The position numbers were made by a program, and so were the translations under genes. From JBCBCP01 sp039817385 (GTDB lineage Bacteria; Pseudomonadota; Alphaproteobacteria; Rhodobacterales; Rhodobacteraceae), in the NCBI GenBank assembly GCA_039817385.1, contig JBCBVY010000003.1:1-64000 (forward strand): 64,000 nucleotides of DNA. Reading direction: 5' to 3'. This document shows, one piece after another, positions 52,151 to 59,934 of this stretch. The notes under the pieces are model-generated. The model was not told where the DNA came from and did not search any database. It saw only the letters and a program-made list of their open reading frames with translations. The first letter of the stretch is position 1, and every line of letters begins with the position of its first letter.

Positions 52151-52627
52151 TCAGAGGGTGCGCATCATGCGGATGGATGGAAAGCTGATGCCGTCCGCCA
52201 GCGGCACGTCGATGTGGCCTTGGGCGGTAAATCCAACCGCTTCGTAAAACGGGACGGCGGTATACGTCGCCCAGCATTCCATCTGGCGCACCCCGGCGCG
52301 GCGCGCCGCGTCAAAGCTGTGCTGCATCAAGCGGCGCCCGATGCCCCGGCGCAGGGCGCGGTCGTCGGTGACCACATGGCGGACGTGGCCTTTGGCGCGG
52401 CTCCGCCGGTCACGGGTCCAGCCCCCAGCGCCAAGGATGGTGCCGCCGTCTTCGGCCACGTAGTAGGTGCCGCAGGACAGAAGCTCGGGCCGTGCGCGGC
52501 TGATGATGGGCAAAGCGGTGACCAGCACAGATGGCGGGTAATCGGTTTTCAGCAGCTTGGGGTAGGTCCGTGCCAGCAACGCGTCGACGGCAGCGAGGTC
52601 GGCCTTGGTTGATGCTCTGATCTGCAT
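52151..52627 (-). CDS. GNAT family N-acetyltransferase
   Basis: 158 residues. The acetyl-CoA loop is RRGIGRRLMQ in RALRRGIGRRLMQHSFDAAR (about 94-113); earlier GTYYVAEDGGTILGAGGWTR supplies strands 2-3, and the end has ECWATYTAVPFYEAVGF. The N-terminus MQIRASTKADLAAVDALL is normal. I start at ATG 52627. A terminator stands 17 bases upstream of the start, so expression depends on read-through or a promoter within it. Confidence 0.87.
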   Translation of the reverse strand: MQIRASTKADLAAVDALLARTYPKLLKTDYPPSVLVTALPIISRARPELLSCGTYYVAEDGGTILGAGGWTRDRRSRAKGHVRHVVTDDRALRRGIGRRLMQHSFDAARRAGVRQMECWATYTAVPFYEAVGFTAQGHIDVPLADGISFPSIRMMRTL

Positions 52628-52642
52628 GGTGTCGTCCCGAAA

Positions 52643-52709
52643 TAAAAAAGCCGCGCGTGCGGCGCGGCTTGGGGGTGAGCAAGTGGTGGGGACGGGTGCC
52701 GCGGTGGGT
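52643..52709 (-). ncRNA. Candidate small RNA ending in a strong terminator
   Basis: On the minus strand a promoter-like TTGAAA (52736-52741) and TATAGC (52715-52720, spacer 15, short) precede about 66 nt of C-rich RNA (CCCGTCCCC, CTCACCCCC) that ends in GCCGCGC-CGCAC-GCGCGGC (52650-52668) and TTTTTTATT. No gene on this strand ends here, apart from rpmG some 150 bases upstream. The C-rich loops could pair with Shine-Dalgarno sequences. It could equally be a structured 3' end of rpmG. Confidence 0.4.
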
Positions 52710-52751
52710 CTAGTGCTATAAGCAGCGCGCTCAGGTTTCAACCGTGCGGCT

Positions 52752-52815
52752 GTCACGGTCCCTTTGGGACCATGACCTTGCCGCCGTCCCGTGTTCGGAT
52801 GGGACCGAACACGGG
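52752..52815 (-). terminator. Tandem 11-bp hairpins directly after rpmG
   Basis: The first hairpin, CCCGTGTTCGG/CCGAACACGGG (52805-52815 with 52788-52798), begins at the base after the rpmG stop. The second, GTCATGGTCCC/GGGACCGTGAC (52766-52776 with 52752-52762), follows. Neither has a U-run, so they may protect the 3' end or terminate inefficiently. Confidence 0.6.
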
Positions 52816-52983
52816 CTACTTAATCTTGCCTTCCTTGTATTCCACGTGCTTGCGCGCGACCGGATCGTATTTCCGGATCGACATCTTTTCGGTCATCGTG
52901 CGCGCGTTTTTCTTGGTCACATAAAAGTGGCCGGTGCCCGCGGTGGAGTTCAGGCGGATCTTGATCGTGGTCGGCTTTGCCAT
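52816..52983 (-). CDS. rpmG: 50S ribosomal protein L33
   Basis: 55 residues, normal length. The sequence begins MAKPTTIKIRLNSTAGTGHF and continues YVTKKNARTMTEKMSIRKYD, the usual alphaproteobacterial L33 without the zinc-binding Cys pairs. It is a basic protein of the large ribosomal subunit near the E site. It is preceded by GCAGGAGACGACAGAC and lies 96 bases after the RNase P RNA gene on the same strand. Confidence 0.97.
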   Translation of the reverse strand: MAKPTTIKIRLNSTAGTGHFYVTKKNARTMTEKMSIRKYDPVARKHVEYKEGKIK

Positions 52984-53078
52984 GTCTGTCGTCTCCTGCT
53001 GCGGCAGGGGAGGCCCGCGCGCGAAAATCTGAAGCCCCGCTTCTACTGTCGCAGCGTGGGCTGTCAACCGGGAATCAT

Positions 53079-53573
53079 GCGCGCGGGGGGCCTGTAAGCC
53101 GGATTCTGTCCCGGGGCGTGCGCCCCTTGGACGGCCATTCCTCTGTCGCACCGCTTACGCGGTGCGTATAGCTGCCAACCCGGACCTGCTGGGGCGCAAG
53201 GCAGCCCCGCCGCACGCGGCGCGCGGTCCCTATTTGGCATTGCTCCCGGTGGGGCTTGCCGTGCCGGTCCGGTTGCCCGTCCCGCGGTGCGCTCTTACCG
53301 CACCGTTTCACCCTCACCCCAGCGTCCGCGAGCGGGCGCGTAGGGCAGACTGTTCTCTGTGGCGCTGTCCCTGGGGTTGCCCCCGCCGGGCGTTACCCGG
53401 CACCGTTGCCTGCTGGAGTCCGGACTTTCCTCCCCTGCGTGTGTTCGCTCTGCGAAAGCGCGCAGAGCCCGGTAGGCGGGTTGTGATCGCGATGCGATCA
53501 GGTTCCGCCGAAAGGGCCCCGTTCGATTTGACAGAGCGAAGGTGCAGAAGCGGCCGTCCAGCCCCCCGCGCGC
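53079..53573 (-). ncRNA. rnpB: RNase P RNA, bacterial type A, with an enlarged P3
   Basis: The catalytic RNA of RNase P, which trims tRNA 5' leaders. Conserved parts on the minus strand are GAGGAAAGTCCGGACTCC (P4 5' side, 53415-53432), GGTAAGAGCGCACCG, CCAAATAGGG, AGAGGAATGG and the 3' signature AATCCGGCTTACAGG. P1 pairs 53561-53573 with 53079-53091 (13 bp) and P2 pairs 53552-53559 with 53129-53136. The ~495-nt length exceeds the usual 350-400 because the P3 region (53433-53551) is 119 nt instead of about 42. Ends are inferred from P1. Confidence 0.95.
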
Positions 53574-53578
53574 TGTGC

Positions 53579-53608
53579 CGTGTACGGGTTTGCCGGGTTG
53601 CGCGTCAA
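53579..53608 (-). promoter_or_regulatory. Probable sigma-70-type promoter of rnpB
   Basis: TTGACG (53603-53608) and TACACG (53579-53584), spacer 18. The expected start about 7 bases downstream (near 53572) coincides with the 5' end of P1, which supports both calls. Confidence 0.6.
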
Positions 53609-53638
53609 TGGCTGGTGTGCGGCGAGTGGCAGTGCGGC

Positions 53639-53671
53639 CCTCCGGGAGGGATTTTTTGGAACAGAGAAGAG
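53639..53671 (-). repeat. REP-like dispersed repeat (type 2)
   Basis: Plus-strand CCTCCGGGAGGGATTTTTTG then GAACAGAGAAGAGG, between the rnpB promoter and the amidase stop. The inverted half has GGGAGG instead of GGCGGG. Confidence 0.7.
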
Positions 53672-53682
53672 GCGGGTTGCTG

Positions 53683-54378
53683 TCAGGTCCAAAGCGCCGT
53701 GTGCCCCAGAGCGGTGTAATCCTCGGGGGCTAAAGGGCCGGTCGCATAAGGCCGGTAGCGCAGGCGCGTCGCCGCCAGAAGGTCGGCATCGCTGCATTCA
53801 GCGGTATAGCCGGCATGAGCGGCCGCCGCGCGGAAGCTGTCCGGCGCCGGGTCACCCGGCCCGTCATCATACCCCCGCCCTCCGGCAAGGCTTTGCGCCT
53901 CAAGCCGCGGCCAGTCGAAAAGCGGGCCGGGATCCCACTTGCGGCCCGGTGCCATGTCGGAGTGGCCGATGACGCCGTCGGACCGGATCGCCCAGCGCTC
54001 CATGATCTGCGGCAGAAGCGCTTCGAGCGCCTGCATGAGCGGCTCGGCAAATGGGGCGGTGCCGTCATTGTCCAGCTCGATCCCGATGGAGCGGGAGTTG
54101 ATATCGTCCATCCCCATCCAGCTGCCCGTTCCGGCGTGCCACGCGCGCTGCGCTTCGTCCACGAGTTGCCAGCACGTGCCATCGGCGCCGATCAGGTAGT
54201 GCGCAGACACCTCTGCTGCGGGATCGCAAAGGCGGTGCAGCGCGGCCTCGGCGCTTTGCATCGCGGTGTAGTGCAGGACGATTAGGCTTGGTTTCAGCCC
54301 ACCCTTGCGCGGGCCGAAATTCGGTGAGGGCGCGCGGATCAATTCCCTGCTGCGCGGCGGAATGGGGCCGGATTCCAA
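53683..54378 (-). CDS. N-acetylmuramoyl-L-alanine amidase (Amidase_2)
   Basis: 231 residues. It should cleave the bond between N-acetylmuramic acid and L-alanine in peptidoglycan fragments. The zinc-amidase motifs are LIVLHYTAMQSAEAAL (first His), SAHYLIGADGTCWQLVDEAQ, RAWHAGTGSW (second His), SIGIELDNDG and GHSDMAPGRKWDPGPLF (third His and catalytic Lys/Asp). No signal peptide is evident, which favours AmpD-like muropeptide recycling. The ATG at 54378 lies 40 bases inside the preceding lipoprotein gene. Confidence 0.9.
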   Translation of the reverse strand: MESGPIPPRSRELIRAPSPNFGPRKGGLKPSLIVLHYTAMQSAEAALHRLCDPAAEVSAHYLIGADGTCWQLVDEAQRAWHAGTGSWMGMDDINSRSIGIELDNDGTAPFAEPLMQALEALLPQIMERWAIRSDGVIGHSDMAPGRKWDPGPLFDWPRLEAQSLAGGRGYDDGPGDPAPDSFRAAAAHAGYTAECSDADLLAATRLRYRPYATGPLAPEDYTALGHTALWT

Positions 54379-55127
54379 CCGCAGGCAAAACCATCGCCGT
54401 CCGGGTCAAGCCGGAGCCGGTCTCGCTGCGGGCCGCCTGCCGCGAGGAAGGCAGATTGCGCATCATCGGCGGAGGCGTATTCGGCGCAGCGTGCCTGCGT
54501 GCGCGACGCAGATACCACGCTGACCCGGCGGTGCAGGCGCGTGCCAACGGCGTGCGACGTCTGGAGCGCGTATTGCACGATGTTGGGGCCGGAGCCGGAG
54601 CGGCTGGGCAGCGCGGTGGGCGCGACCACCTGATATTGCGCGCGCAGCTGAGCCTGACGGGCGGCGTCCCCTTCGATGGAGCGGCGGGCGGAGACGGCCG
54701 CGAAATCGGTCTCGTTCGAAATGCCGCCCGGGTTTTGGATCAACGGGGGCGGCGCGTTTGACGGGCTGGCGTTCACGATGCCCTGACTGGCGGGCACGGC
54801 CGCGGTGCTGGCGGGCGCCGGGCTTGGAGCTGGCGCAGGGGCCGGCGTGGCCACCTGCGGCGCGGCCTGTGGCGGCGGCGGCGTGGGCGCCAGCGCGGTG
54901 GACGGGCCGGGCGGCAGGGGCTGTGCCGTAACGGGTGCCGCAGCGGGCAGCTGGGCCTGCGCGCGCGCCGCTTCCCGCGCGCGTTCCTGCGCGATGGAGT
55001 TGTCAAAGCCCACGCCGCGCCCGGGGTTCACAGACCCATTAGACAGGTGTCCCGCACTGTCGGGAATGGCCGGGGTGCAGGCGGCAAGGCCCGCGCTCAG
55101 GGCAAGGATCAGGAAATGTCGCGTCAC
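54339..55127 (-). CDS. Lipoprotein with C-terminal excalibur-type domain
   Basis: 262 residues. Lipobox LAAC (about 14-17) directs lipidation. A long Pro/Ala-rich low-complexity linker (about 50-125) follows, then a C-terminal excalibur-like domain with CAEYASADDAQSAFLAAG and DPDGDGFACGWNP, whose DxDxDG is the usual Ca2+-binding loop. The linker could span the periplasm or cross peptidoglycan. Its 3' end overlaps the amidase gene by 40 bases, so the two are probably made together and act on the cell wall. Confidence 0.88.
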   Translation of the reverse strand: MTRHFLILALSAGLAACTPAIPDSAGHLSNGSVNPGRGVGFDNSIAQERAREAARAQAQLPAAAPVTAQPLPPGPSTALAPTPPPPQAAPQVATPAPAPAPSPAPASTAAVPASQGIVNASPSNAPPPLIQNPGGISNETDFAAVSARRSIEGDAARQAQLRAQYQVVAPTALPSRSGSGPNIVQYALQTSHAVGTRLHRRVSVVSASRTQARCAEYASADDAQSAFLAAGGPQRDRLRLDPDGDGFACGWNPAPFRRAAGN

Positions 55128-55175
55128 GCGTCTCAGCCTCTTGTCAGGGCGTCTTTGGCCCGTTTGGCGTTGCGT

Positions 55176-56657
55176 TTACCACCAACGGGACGGCTTGGCC
55201 ACAAATCCCGCCGCCCGTTCCAGCGCGTAGGCAGAAGACAGCAGGCCCGCCTCGTCCCACGGGCGCCCGATCAGCTGCAAGCCAAGCGGCAGGCCGCTTG
55301 CGTCCAGACCCGCAGGCACGACGACGCCCGGCAGGCCCGCCATGTTGACCGTCACCGTGAACACGTCGTTCAGATACATCGCGACCGGGTCATCATTGCC
55401 AACCTCACCCAGGCCAAAGGCGGCAGACGGGGTCGCGGGCGTCAGGATCGCATCAACCCCGGCGGCAAAGACCTCTTCAAAGTCGCGCTTGATCAGCGTG
55501 CGCACCCGCCGCGCCCGGTTGTAGTACGCATCATAGAAGCCCGCCGACAGCACATAGGTGCCGATCATCACGCGGCGCTTGACCTCGTCGCCGAACCCTT
55601 CGGCACGAGTTTTCTCGTACATCTCGGTGATGCCGTCGCCCTGCTCCAGCTTCGCCCGGTGACCGTAGCGCACCCCATCATAGCGTGCGAGGTTCGAGGA
55701 TGCCTCCGCCGGGGCAATCACGTAATAGGCGGGCAGCGCGTATTTCGTGTGCGGCAGGGAAATGTCGACAATCTCCGCCCCTGCATCGCGCATCATGCCC
55801 GCGCCATCCGACCAGAGTTTTTCGATTTCTTCGGGCATACCGTCCATGCGGTATTCGCGGGGGATGCCGATCTTCTTGCCGCGCACGTCGCCGGTCAAGG
55901 CAGCTTCGAAGTCGGGCACCGGCAGATCGGCAGAGGTGCTGTCCTTCGGGTCATGCCCCGCCATCGCGCCCAGCATGATGGCCGCGTCCGTAACGGTCTT
56001 GGTCATCGGGCCGGCCTGATCGAGCGAGGACGCAAAAGCCACAATGCCCCAGCGCGAGCAGCGCCCATAGGTCGGCTTGATGCCCACGGTGCCGGTAAAC
56101 GCCGCCGGCTGCCGGATGGATCCGCCGGTGTCGGTGCCGGTGGCCGCAAGACACAGGTCCGCCGCAACCGCCGCGGCCGACCCGCCGGAGGAGCCGCCCG
56201 GGGTCAGGTCGCGCCCGTTCACCTTCCACGGGTTGATGACGTTGCCGTAAACGGAGGTTTCATTGGAAGAGCCCATCGCGAACTCGTCCATGTTCAGCTT
56301 GCCCAGCATGACCGCGCCAGCGTCCCGCAACTGCGCGGAGACGGTGGATTCATATTCCGGAACAAAGCCTTCGAGGATCCGGCTGCCCGCCTGGGACGGC
56401 GCGCCTGCAGTGCAGAACAGATCCTTGATCCCGATGGGCAGGCCGCACATCGCAGGGGCGTTCCCTTCCGCGATCCGCGCGTCAGCGGCCCGCGCCCGCT
56501 CTATCGCGATCTCCGGCGTGTGGTGCACAAAGGCGTTGAGCGCCCCGGCGCCCTCAATCGCGCCAAGGCACGCCTCGGTTAGCTCCACGCTGGTCACGTC
56601 CCCCTTGCGCAGCGCGTCGCGCGCCTCCACGAGGGTCAGCCTGTTCAAATCGCTCAT
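55176..56657 (-). CDS. gatA: Asp-tRNA(Asn)/Glu-tRNA(Gln) amidotransferase subunit A
   Basis: 493 residues, the glutaminase subunit of GatCAB, which amidates misacylated Glu-tRNA(Gln) or Asp-tRNA(Asn). The amidase-signature triad is visible: Lys in LPIGIKDLFCTAGAPSQAGS, and cis-Ser and Ser in TPGGSSGGSAAAVAADLCL. TDTGGSIRQPAAFTGTVGIK follows. The normal length and an ATGA junction with gatC support the call. gatB is not in the window. Confidence 0.97.
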   Translation of the reverse strand: MSDLNRLTLVEARDALRKGDVTSVELTEACLGAIEGAGALNAFVHHTPEIAIERARAADARIAEGNAPAMCGLPIGIKDLFCTAGAPSQAGSRILEGFVPEYESTVSAQLRDAGAVMLGKLNMDEFAMGSSNETSVYGNVINPWKVNGRDLTPGGSSGGSAAAVAADLCLAATGTDTGGSIRQPAAFTGTVGIKPTYGRCSRWGIVAFASSLDQAGPMTKTVTDAAIMLGAMAGHDPKDSTSADLPVPDFEAALTGDVRGKKIGIPREYRMDGMPEEIEKLWSDGAGMMRDAGAEIVDISLPHTKYALPAYYVIAPAEASSNLARYDGVRYGHRAKLEQGDGITEMYEKTRAEGFGDEVKRRVMIGTYVLSAGFYDAYYNRARRVRTLIKRDFEEVFAAGVDAILTPATPSAAFGLGEVGNDDPVAMYLNDVFTVTVNMAGLPGVVVPAGLDASGLPLGLQLIGRPWDEAGLLSSAYALERAAGFVAKPSRWW

Positions 56658-56941
56658 TCCACCACCTTCGGCACGGCAAAGAACCCTTCGCGCGCATCCG
56701 GCGCATTGGCCAGAACACGGTCCTGTTGGCCGCCATCGGTCACCTCATCCGCGCGCCGCTTCAGCCGCTGCGGGGTGACGGAGGTCATCGGTTCAACCCC
56801 TTCGATATCGACCTCGCCCAGCTGCTCGATAAAGCCGAGGATGGTGTTGAATTCACCCGCCAGCGCAGGCAGGTCGGCGTCTTCCACCTTGATACGGGCC
56901 AGCTTGGCCACGCGGGCGGCGGTGTCGGTGTCGATGGACAT
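56654..56941 (-). CDS. gatC: Asp-tRNA(Asn)/Glu-tRNA(Gln) amidotransferase subunit C
   Basis: 95 residues, typical GatC. The N-terminus ARVAKLARIKVEDADLPALA and the segment EFNTILGFIEQLGEVDIEGV..PMTSVTP are characteristic. GatC folds around GatA and GatB and stabilises the complex. It overlaps gatA by four bases. Confidence 0.97.
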   Translation of the reverse strand: MSIDTDTAARVAKLARIKVEDADLPALAGEFNTILGFIEQLGEVDIEGVEPMTSVTPQRLKRRADEVTDGGQQDRVLANAPDAREGFFAVPKVVE

Positions 56942-56961
56942 GAAAAAGCCTCCGAAACGGT

Positions 56962-57642
56962 TCAGGGCGTCCTAGCGTCCTGCCCCCGCCCATGCAACCG
57001 CCCAGACATGCGCATGTGACGCGCGTACACCTCAATCATCCAGCCCAGCATGACACCGTTCAGGATGTGCCACAGGAAATGGGTGCCCAGCGGGAACTGA
57101 TCGCAGACCATCTCGTCCACCGACCGAAACGAAATGGACGCCGTCAGGATCACCCCGCCAATCACCATCCCCCGCGCGGTGCCCGGATAACGGGACCACA
57201 GCGCGGGGCCATAGATGAAAAGCAAGATCGGCACGGTCCAATAGAAATTCGACACCTCGAAAAACGGCACGCCCCGCAAGAGGGTCGTTACCCCCGCGGC
57301 GTAAGGCAGGAACAAAACCGTCGCCCCCAGCGCTAGCCACAGGTTCAGCCCGATCACGTCCCGGTGCACAAGGTACAGGTAGAACAGAATAAAGATGCCA
57401 ATCGGCGCCACGTCTGCGAGCAGCGCCCAGCCCGTCGCGTGCGTGTGAAAAAGGTACGACCCCACCCCGATGGCAAAAAGCACAAGGCACAGCGCCCGCG
57501 CCGGAGTAGTCCCCTTCGTCCGCCCCCACATCAGCACCGCGGCGATGATGAAGGCGGCATTCGTCACCGCATTCACCGGCTCCGACCAATAGGTCAGGTC
57601 CACCCGCTCACAATACCCGTCAAATTGCTGCGTCCAGTCCAT
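56962..57642 (-). CDS. Ceramidase-family (CREST-like) membrane protein
   Basis: 226 residues with seven membrane helices. The alkaline ceramidase/PF05875 metal residues can be seen: YCERVDLTYWSEPVNAVTNA (Glu and Asn), GVGSYLFHTHATGWALLADV (His and Asp), and SVDEMVCDQFPLGTHFLWHI (His pair). Bacterial members are putative hydrolases of ceramide-like or other amide lipids, untested in most cases. I start at ATG 57642; gatC follows 20 bases after its stop side on the other end of the cluster (gatC lies upstream-facing in tandem order). Confidence 0.88.
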   Translation of the reverse strand: MDWTQQFDGYCERVDLTYWSEPVNAVTNAAFIIAAVLMWGRTKGTTPARALCLVLFAIGVGSYLFHTHATGWALLADVAPIGIFILFYLYLVHRDVIGLNLWLALGATVLFLPYAAGVTTLLRGVPFFEVSNFYWTVPILLFIYGPALWSRYPGTARGMVIGGVILTASISFRSVDEMVCDQFPLGTHFLWHILNGVMLGWMIEVYARHMRMSGRLHGRGQDARTP

Positions 57643-57666
57643 CTCGCACTCCGCCCAGCCCTTCAC

Positions 57667-57693
57667 TTGGCAAAATAAACCTCCGCCGGAGGC
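57667..57693 (+). repeat. REP-like dispersed repeat (type 2, divergent copy)
   Basis: TTGGCAAAATAAACCTCCGC then CGGAGGC. It shares the CCGCCGGAGGC end with 28565 and 43322 and sits upstream of the ceramidase-family gene, between divergent genes. Confidence 0.5.
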
Positions 57694-57742
57694 TCCCGCC
57701 ACCTGCAAAACGCGCTATCGTTTCAAAAAACGGAGATACCAC

Positions 57743-58438
57743 ATGAACATTATTTGGCTCGGACATGGCAGCTTTCGGATCGAAGCGGGCGGCGCGGTGC
57801 TGCTGATTGACCCGTGGCTAAACGGCAACCCGATGCTGGCAGAGGACCAGCACAGCGCGGCGCTGGACGGGGCGACCCACATCCTCGTCACCCACGGGCA
57901 TTTCGACCACACGATGGACATAGCCCAGATCAGCAAGGACCGCGGTCTGCCGGTATTTGGCATGTTCGAACTGGTCGCAAACCTCAAGGAACAGGGCGCC
58001 GTGGAAGGCGCGGCGTTCAACATGGGCGGTACGGTGCAGCTGGAGGGCGCGTCGGTGACGCTGGTGCCCGCCTCGCACTCCTCTTCGATGCAGGTCGGCG
58101 CGGCCAGCCGCTACATGGGCACCGAAGCTGGGTTCATCATCAAAGCGGACGGGCACACGCTCTATCTCTCGGGCGACACCGGCATTCACGCGGACATGAG
58201 CTGGATCGGCGAATTCTTCCAGCCCGATATCGGCATCCTGTCGGCGGGCGGCTTTTACACGATGGACATGGACATGGCGGCCTGGGCGGCGAAGAAATAT
58301 TTCGACTTTAAGACTGTGATCCCCTGCCACTACCGCACCTTCGATGCGCTCGCGCAGGACGCAAAGCCACTGGTGGACGGTCTTCCGGGTGTGAACGTGA
58401 TCGAACCGCAAGTGATGGAACCGATCATCCCCGCCTGA
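57743..58438 (+). CDS. UPF0173 metal-dependent hydrolase
   Basis: 231 residues of the metallo-beta-lactamase fold. The metal site is THGHFDHTMDIAQ (HxHxDH, about 52-64), with VPASHSSSM, YLSGDTGIHADM and VIPCHYRTFDAL providing further ligands. UPF0173 proteins (YtkL type) are uncharacterised hydrolases, and some resemble N-acylphosphatidylethanolamine phospholipase D. It converges on tadA. Confidence 0.9.
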   Translation: MNIIWLGHGSFRIEAGGAVLLIDPWLNGNPMLAEDQHSAALDGATHILVTHGHFDHTMDIAQISKDRGLPVFGMFELVANLKEQGAVEGAAFNMGGTVQLEGASVTLVPASHSSSMQVGAASRYMGTEAGFIIKADGHTLYLSGDTGIHADMSWIGEFFQPDIGILSAGGFYTMDMDMAAWAAKKYFDFKTVIPCHYRTFDALAQDAKPLVDGLPGVNVIEPQVMEPIIPA

Positions 58439-58440
58439 CG

Positions 58441-58516
58441 CCGCAAAACCGACGCGGTTTTGCCGCCAAGCACATCGGGTTCGACCAGGCCGGTTTTCCG
58501 CGTCGGAAAACCGGCC
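58441..58516. terminator. Two strong hairpins between convergent genes
   Basis: GCAAAACC-GACGC-GGTTTTGC (58443-58463) and a perfect 13-bp stem GGCCGGTTTTCCG-CGT-CGGAAAACCGGCC (58488-58516). The second ends two bases from the tadA stop. A bidirectional terminator is likely. Confidence 0.7.
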
Positions 58517-58518
58517 AT

Positions 58519-58968
58519 CTACCGCCGGGCCGCGAAGAAATCGCGCAAAAGGGCGGCGGCCTCACCGGCGGCAATACCGTCATAGACCTCGGGGCGGTGA
58601 TGGGCCTGCGCGTGGGCAAAGACCCGCGCACCGTGCGCCACGCCGCCGCTTTTGGGGTCATCCGCGCCATAATACAGCCGCCCGATGCGCGCCGCGGCGA
58701 TTGCGGCGGCACACATCGCGCAAGGCTCCAGCGTCACGTACACATCATACCCCGGCAGCCGCTCGGACCCGAGCGCCGCGCAGGCCGCGCGGATCACCAG
58801 CATCTCCGCATGGGCGGTCGGATCGTTCAACTCGCGCGTCCGGTTGCCCGCACGGGCCACGACCGCGCCCTCGGGCGAGACGACAACGGCGCCCACCGGC
58901 ACCTCGCCGCGGGCGCCAGCCGCGCGCGCTTCCTCCAGCGCCAAGCCCATGAAACTGCGAAAGACCAT
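58519..58968 (-). CDS. tadA: tRNA-specific adenosine deaminase
   Basis: 149 residues. It deaminates A34 of tRNA-Arg(ACG) to inosine. The zinc site is NDPTAHAEMLVIRAAC (HAE) and YVTLEPCAMCAAAIAAARI (PCxxC), and SFMGLALEEARAAGARGEVP is the usual N-terminus. I start at ATG 58968 with AGGGAAGG upstream; an ATG at 58950 is also possible. It is divergent from the pseudouridine synthase gene. Essential in most bacteria. Confidence 0.95.
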   Translation of the reverse strand: MVFRSFMGLALEEARAAGARGEVPVGAVVVSPEGAVVARAGNRTRELNDPTAHAEMLVIRAACAALGSERLPGYDVYVTLEPCAMCAAAIAAARIGRLYYGADDPKSGGVAHGARVFAHAQAHHRPEVYDGIAAGEAAALLRDFFAARR

Positions 58969-59019
58969 GCCCTTCCCTGCCCGCTTTCCCGCGCCCGCGC
59001 AATCGCGTATTCCCCGGCC

Positions 59020-59805
59020 ATGACCAGCCAAACCCCTCCCGGAGACCGAATCGCCAAGGTGCTGAGCCGCGCCGGCATCGCCTCCCGTCGCGAGGCGGAG
59101 CGCATGATCGAAGCGGGGCGCGTCGCGCTCAACGGCACCATCCTCAATTCGCCCGCGCAAAATGTCGGCCCGTCGGACAAGATCACCGTGGATGGCAAGC
59201 CGGTCGGCCCCGCCGAACGCCCGCGCCTGTGGCTTTACCACAAGCCGGCAGGCCTGATGACGACGACAAACGATCCTGAGGGGCGCGAGACGATCTTTGA
59301 CGCTCTGCCCAAAGACATGCCTCGGGTGATGAGCGTCGGGCGGCTCGATCTGAACTCCGAGGGCCTCTTGCTGCTCACCAATGATGGCGGGATCAAGCGC
59401 AAGCTGGAGCTGCCGAGCACCGGCTGGCTGCGCCGCTACCGGGTGCGCGTGAACGGCACGCCAGAGGACACAACGCTGGCGCCACTGCGCGCCGGCATCG
59501 CCGTGGAGGGCGAAGCGTTCCAGCCCATGCAGGTCACGCTCGACCGCCAGCAGGGGGCAAATGCCTGGCTGACGGTTGGCCTGCGCGAAGGCAAGAACCG
59601 CGAGATTCGCCGCGCGATGGAGGCAATCGGGCTGAAGGTGAACCGCCTGATCCGCACCAGCTATGGCCCGTTCCAGCTCGGCGGCCTGAAACAAGGCGCG
59701 GTCGAAGAGGTCCGCCCGAAAATCCTGCGCGACCAGCTTGGCCTGCCGCAGCCCGAACCGCTGAAGCCGCAAAAGGCCGTGCGCAGCCGCCGCAATCGCG
59801 GGTAA
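59020..59805 (+). CDS. rluB: RsuA/RluB-family rRNA pseudouridine synthase
   Basis: 261 residues: an N-terminal S4 RNA-binding domain (RIAKVLSRAGIASRREAERM) and the catalytic domain with MSVGRLDLNSEGLLLLTNDG (catalytic Asp in RLD), LREGKNREIRRAMEAIGL and LIRTSYGPFQLGGL. It converts uridine to pseudouridine in rRNA (RluB-type 23S U2605 is likeliest). I start at ATG 59020. The basic C-terminal tail (KAVRSRRNRG) is common. Confidence 0.88.
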   Translation: MTSQTPPGDRIAKVLSRAGIASRREAERMIEAGRVALNGTILNSPAQNVGPSDKITVDGKPVGPAERPRLWLYHKPAGLMTTTNDPEGRETIFDALPKDMPRVMSVGRLDLNSEGLLLLTNDGGIKRKLELPSTGWLRRYRVRVNGTPEDTTLAPLRAGIAVEGEAFQPMQVTLDRQQGANAWLTVGLREGKNREIRRAMEAIGLKVNRLIRTSYGPFQLGGLKQGAVEEVRPKILRDQLGLPQPEPLKPQKAVRSRRNRG

Positions 59806-59934
59806 TCTGCGCCCTGCTTTCCCCCTTGCGGGCGCTGCGCAGAGTTTCCAGCTTTAATCGGGCAGGTTGCCACACGCGGCGCTAGTGCTGCGCCTGCAAA
59901 CAGCCTATATTCGCGGCCAAGACCAGGGGGCCAC

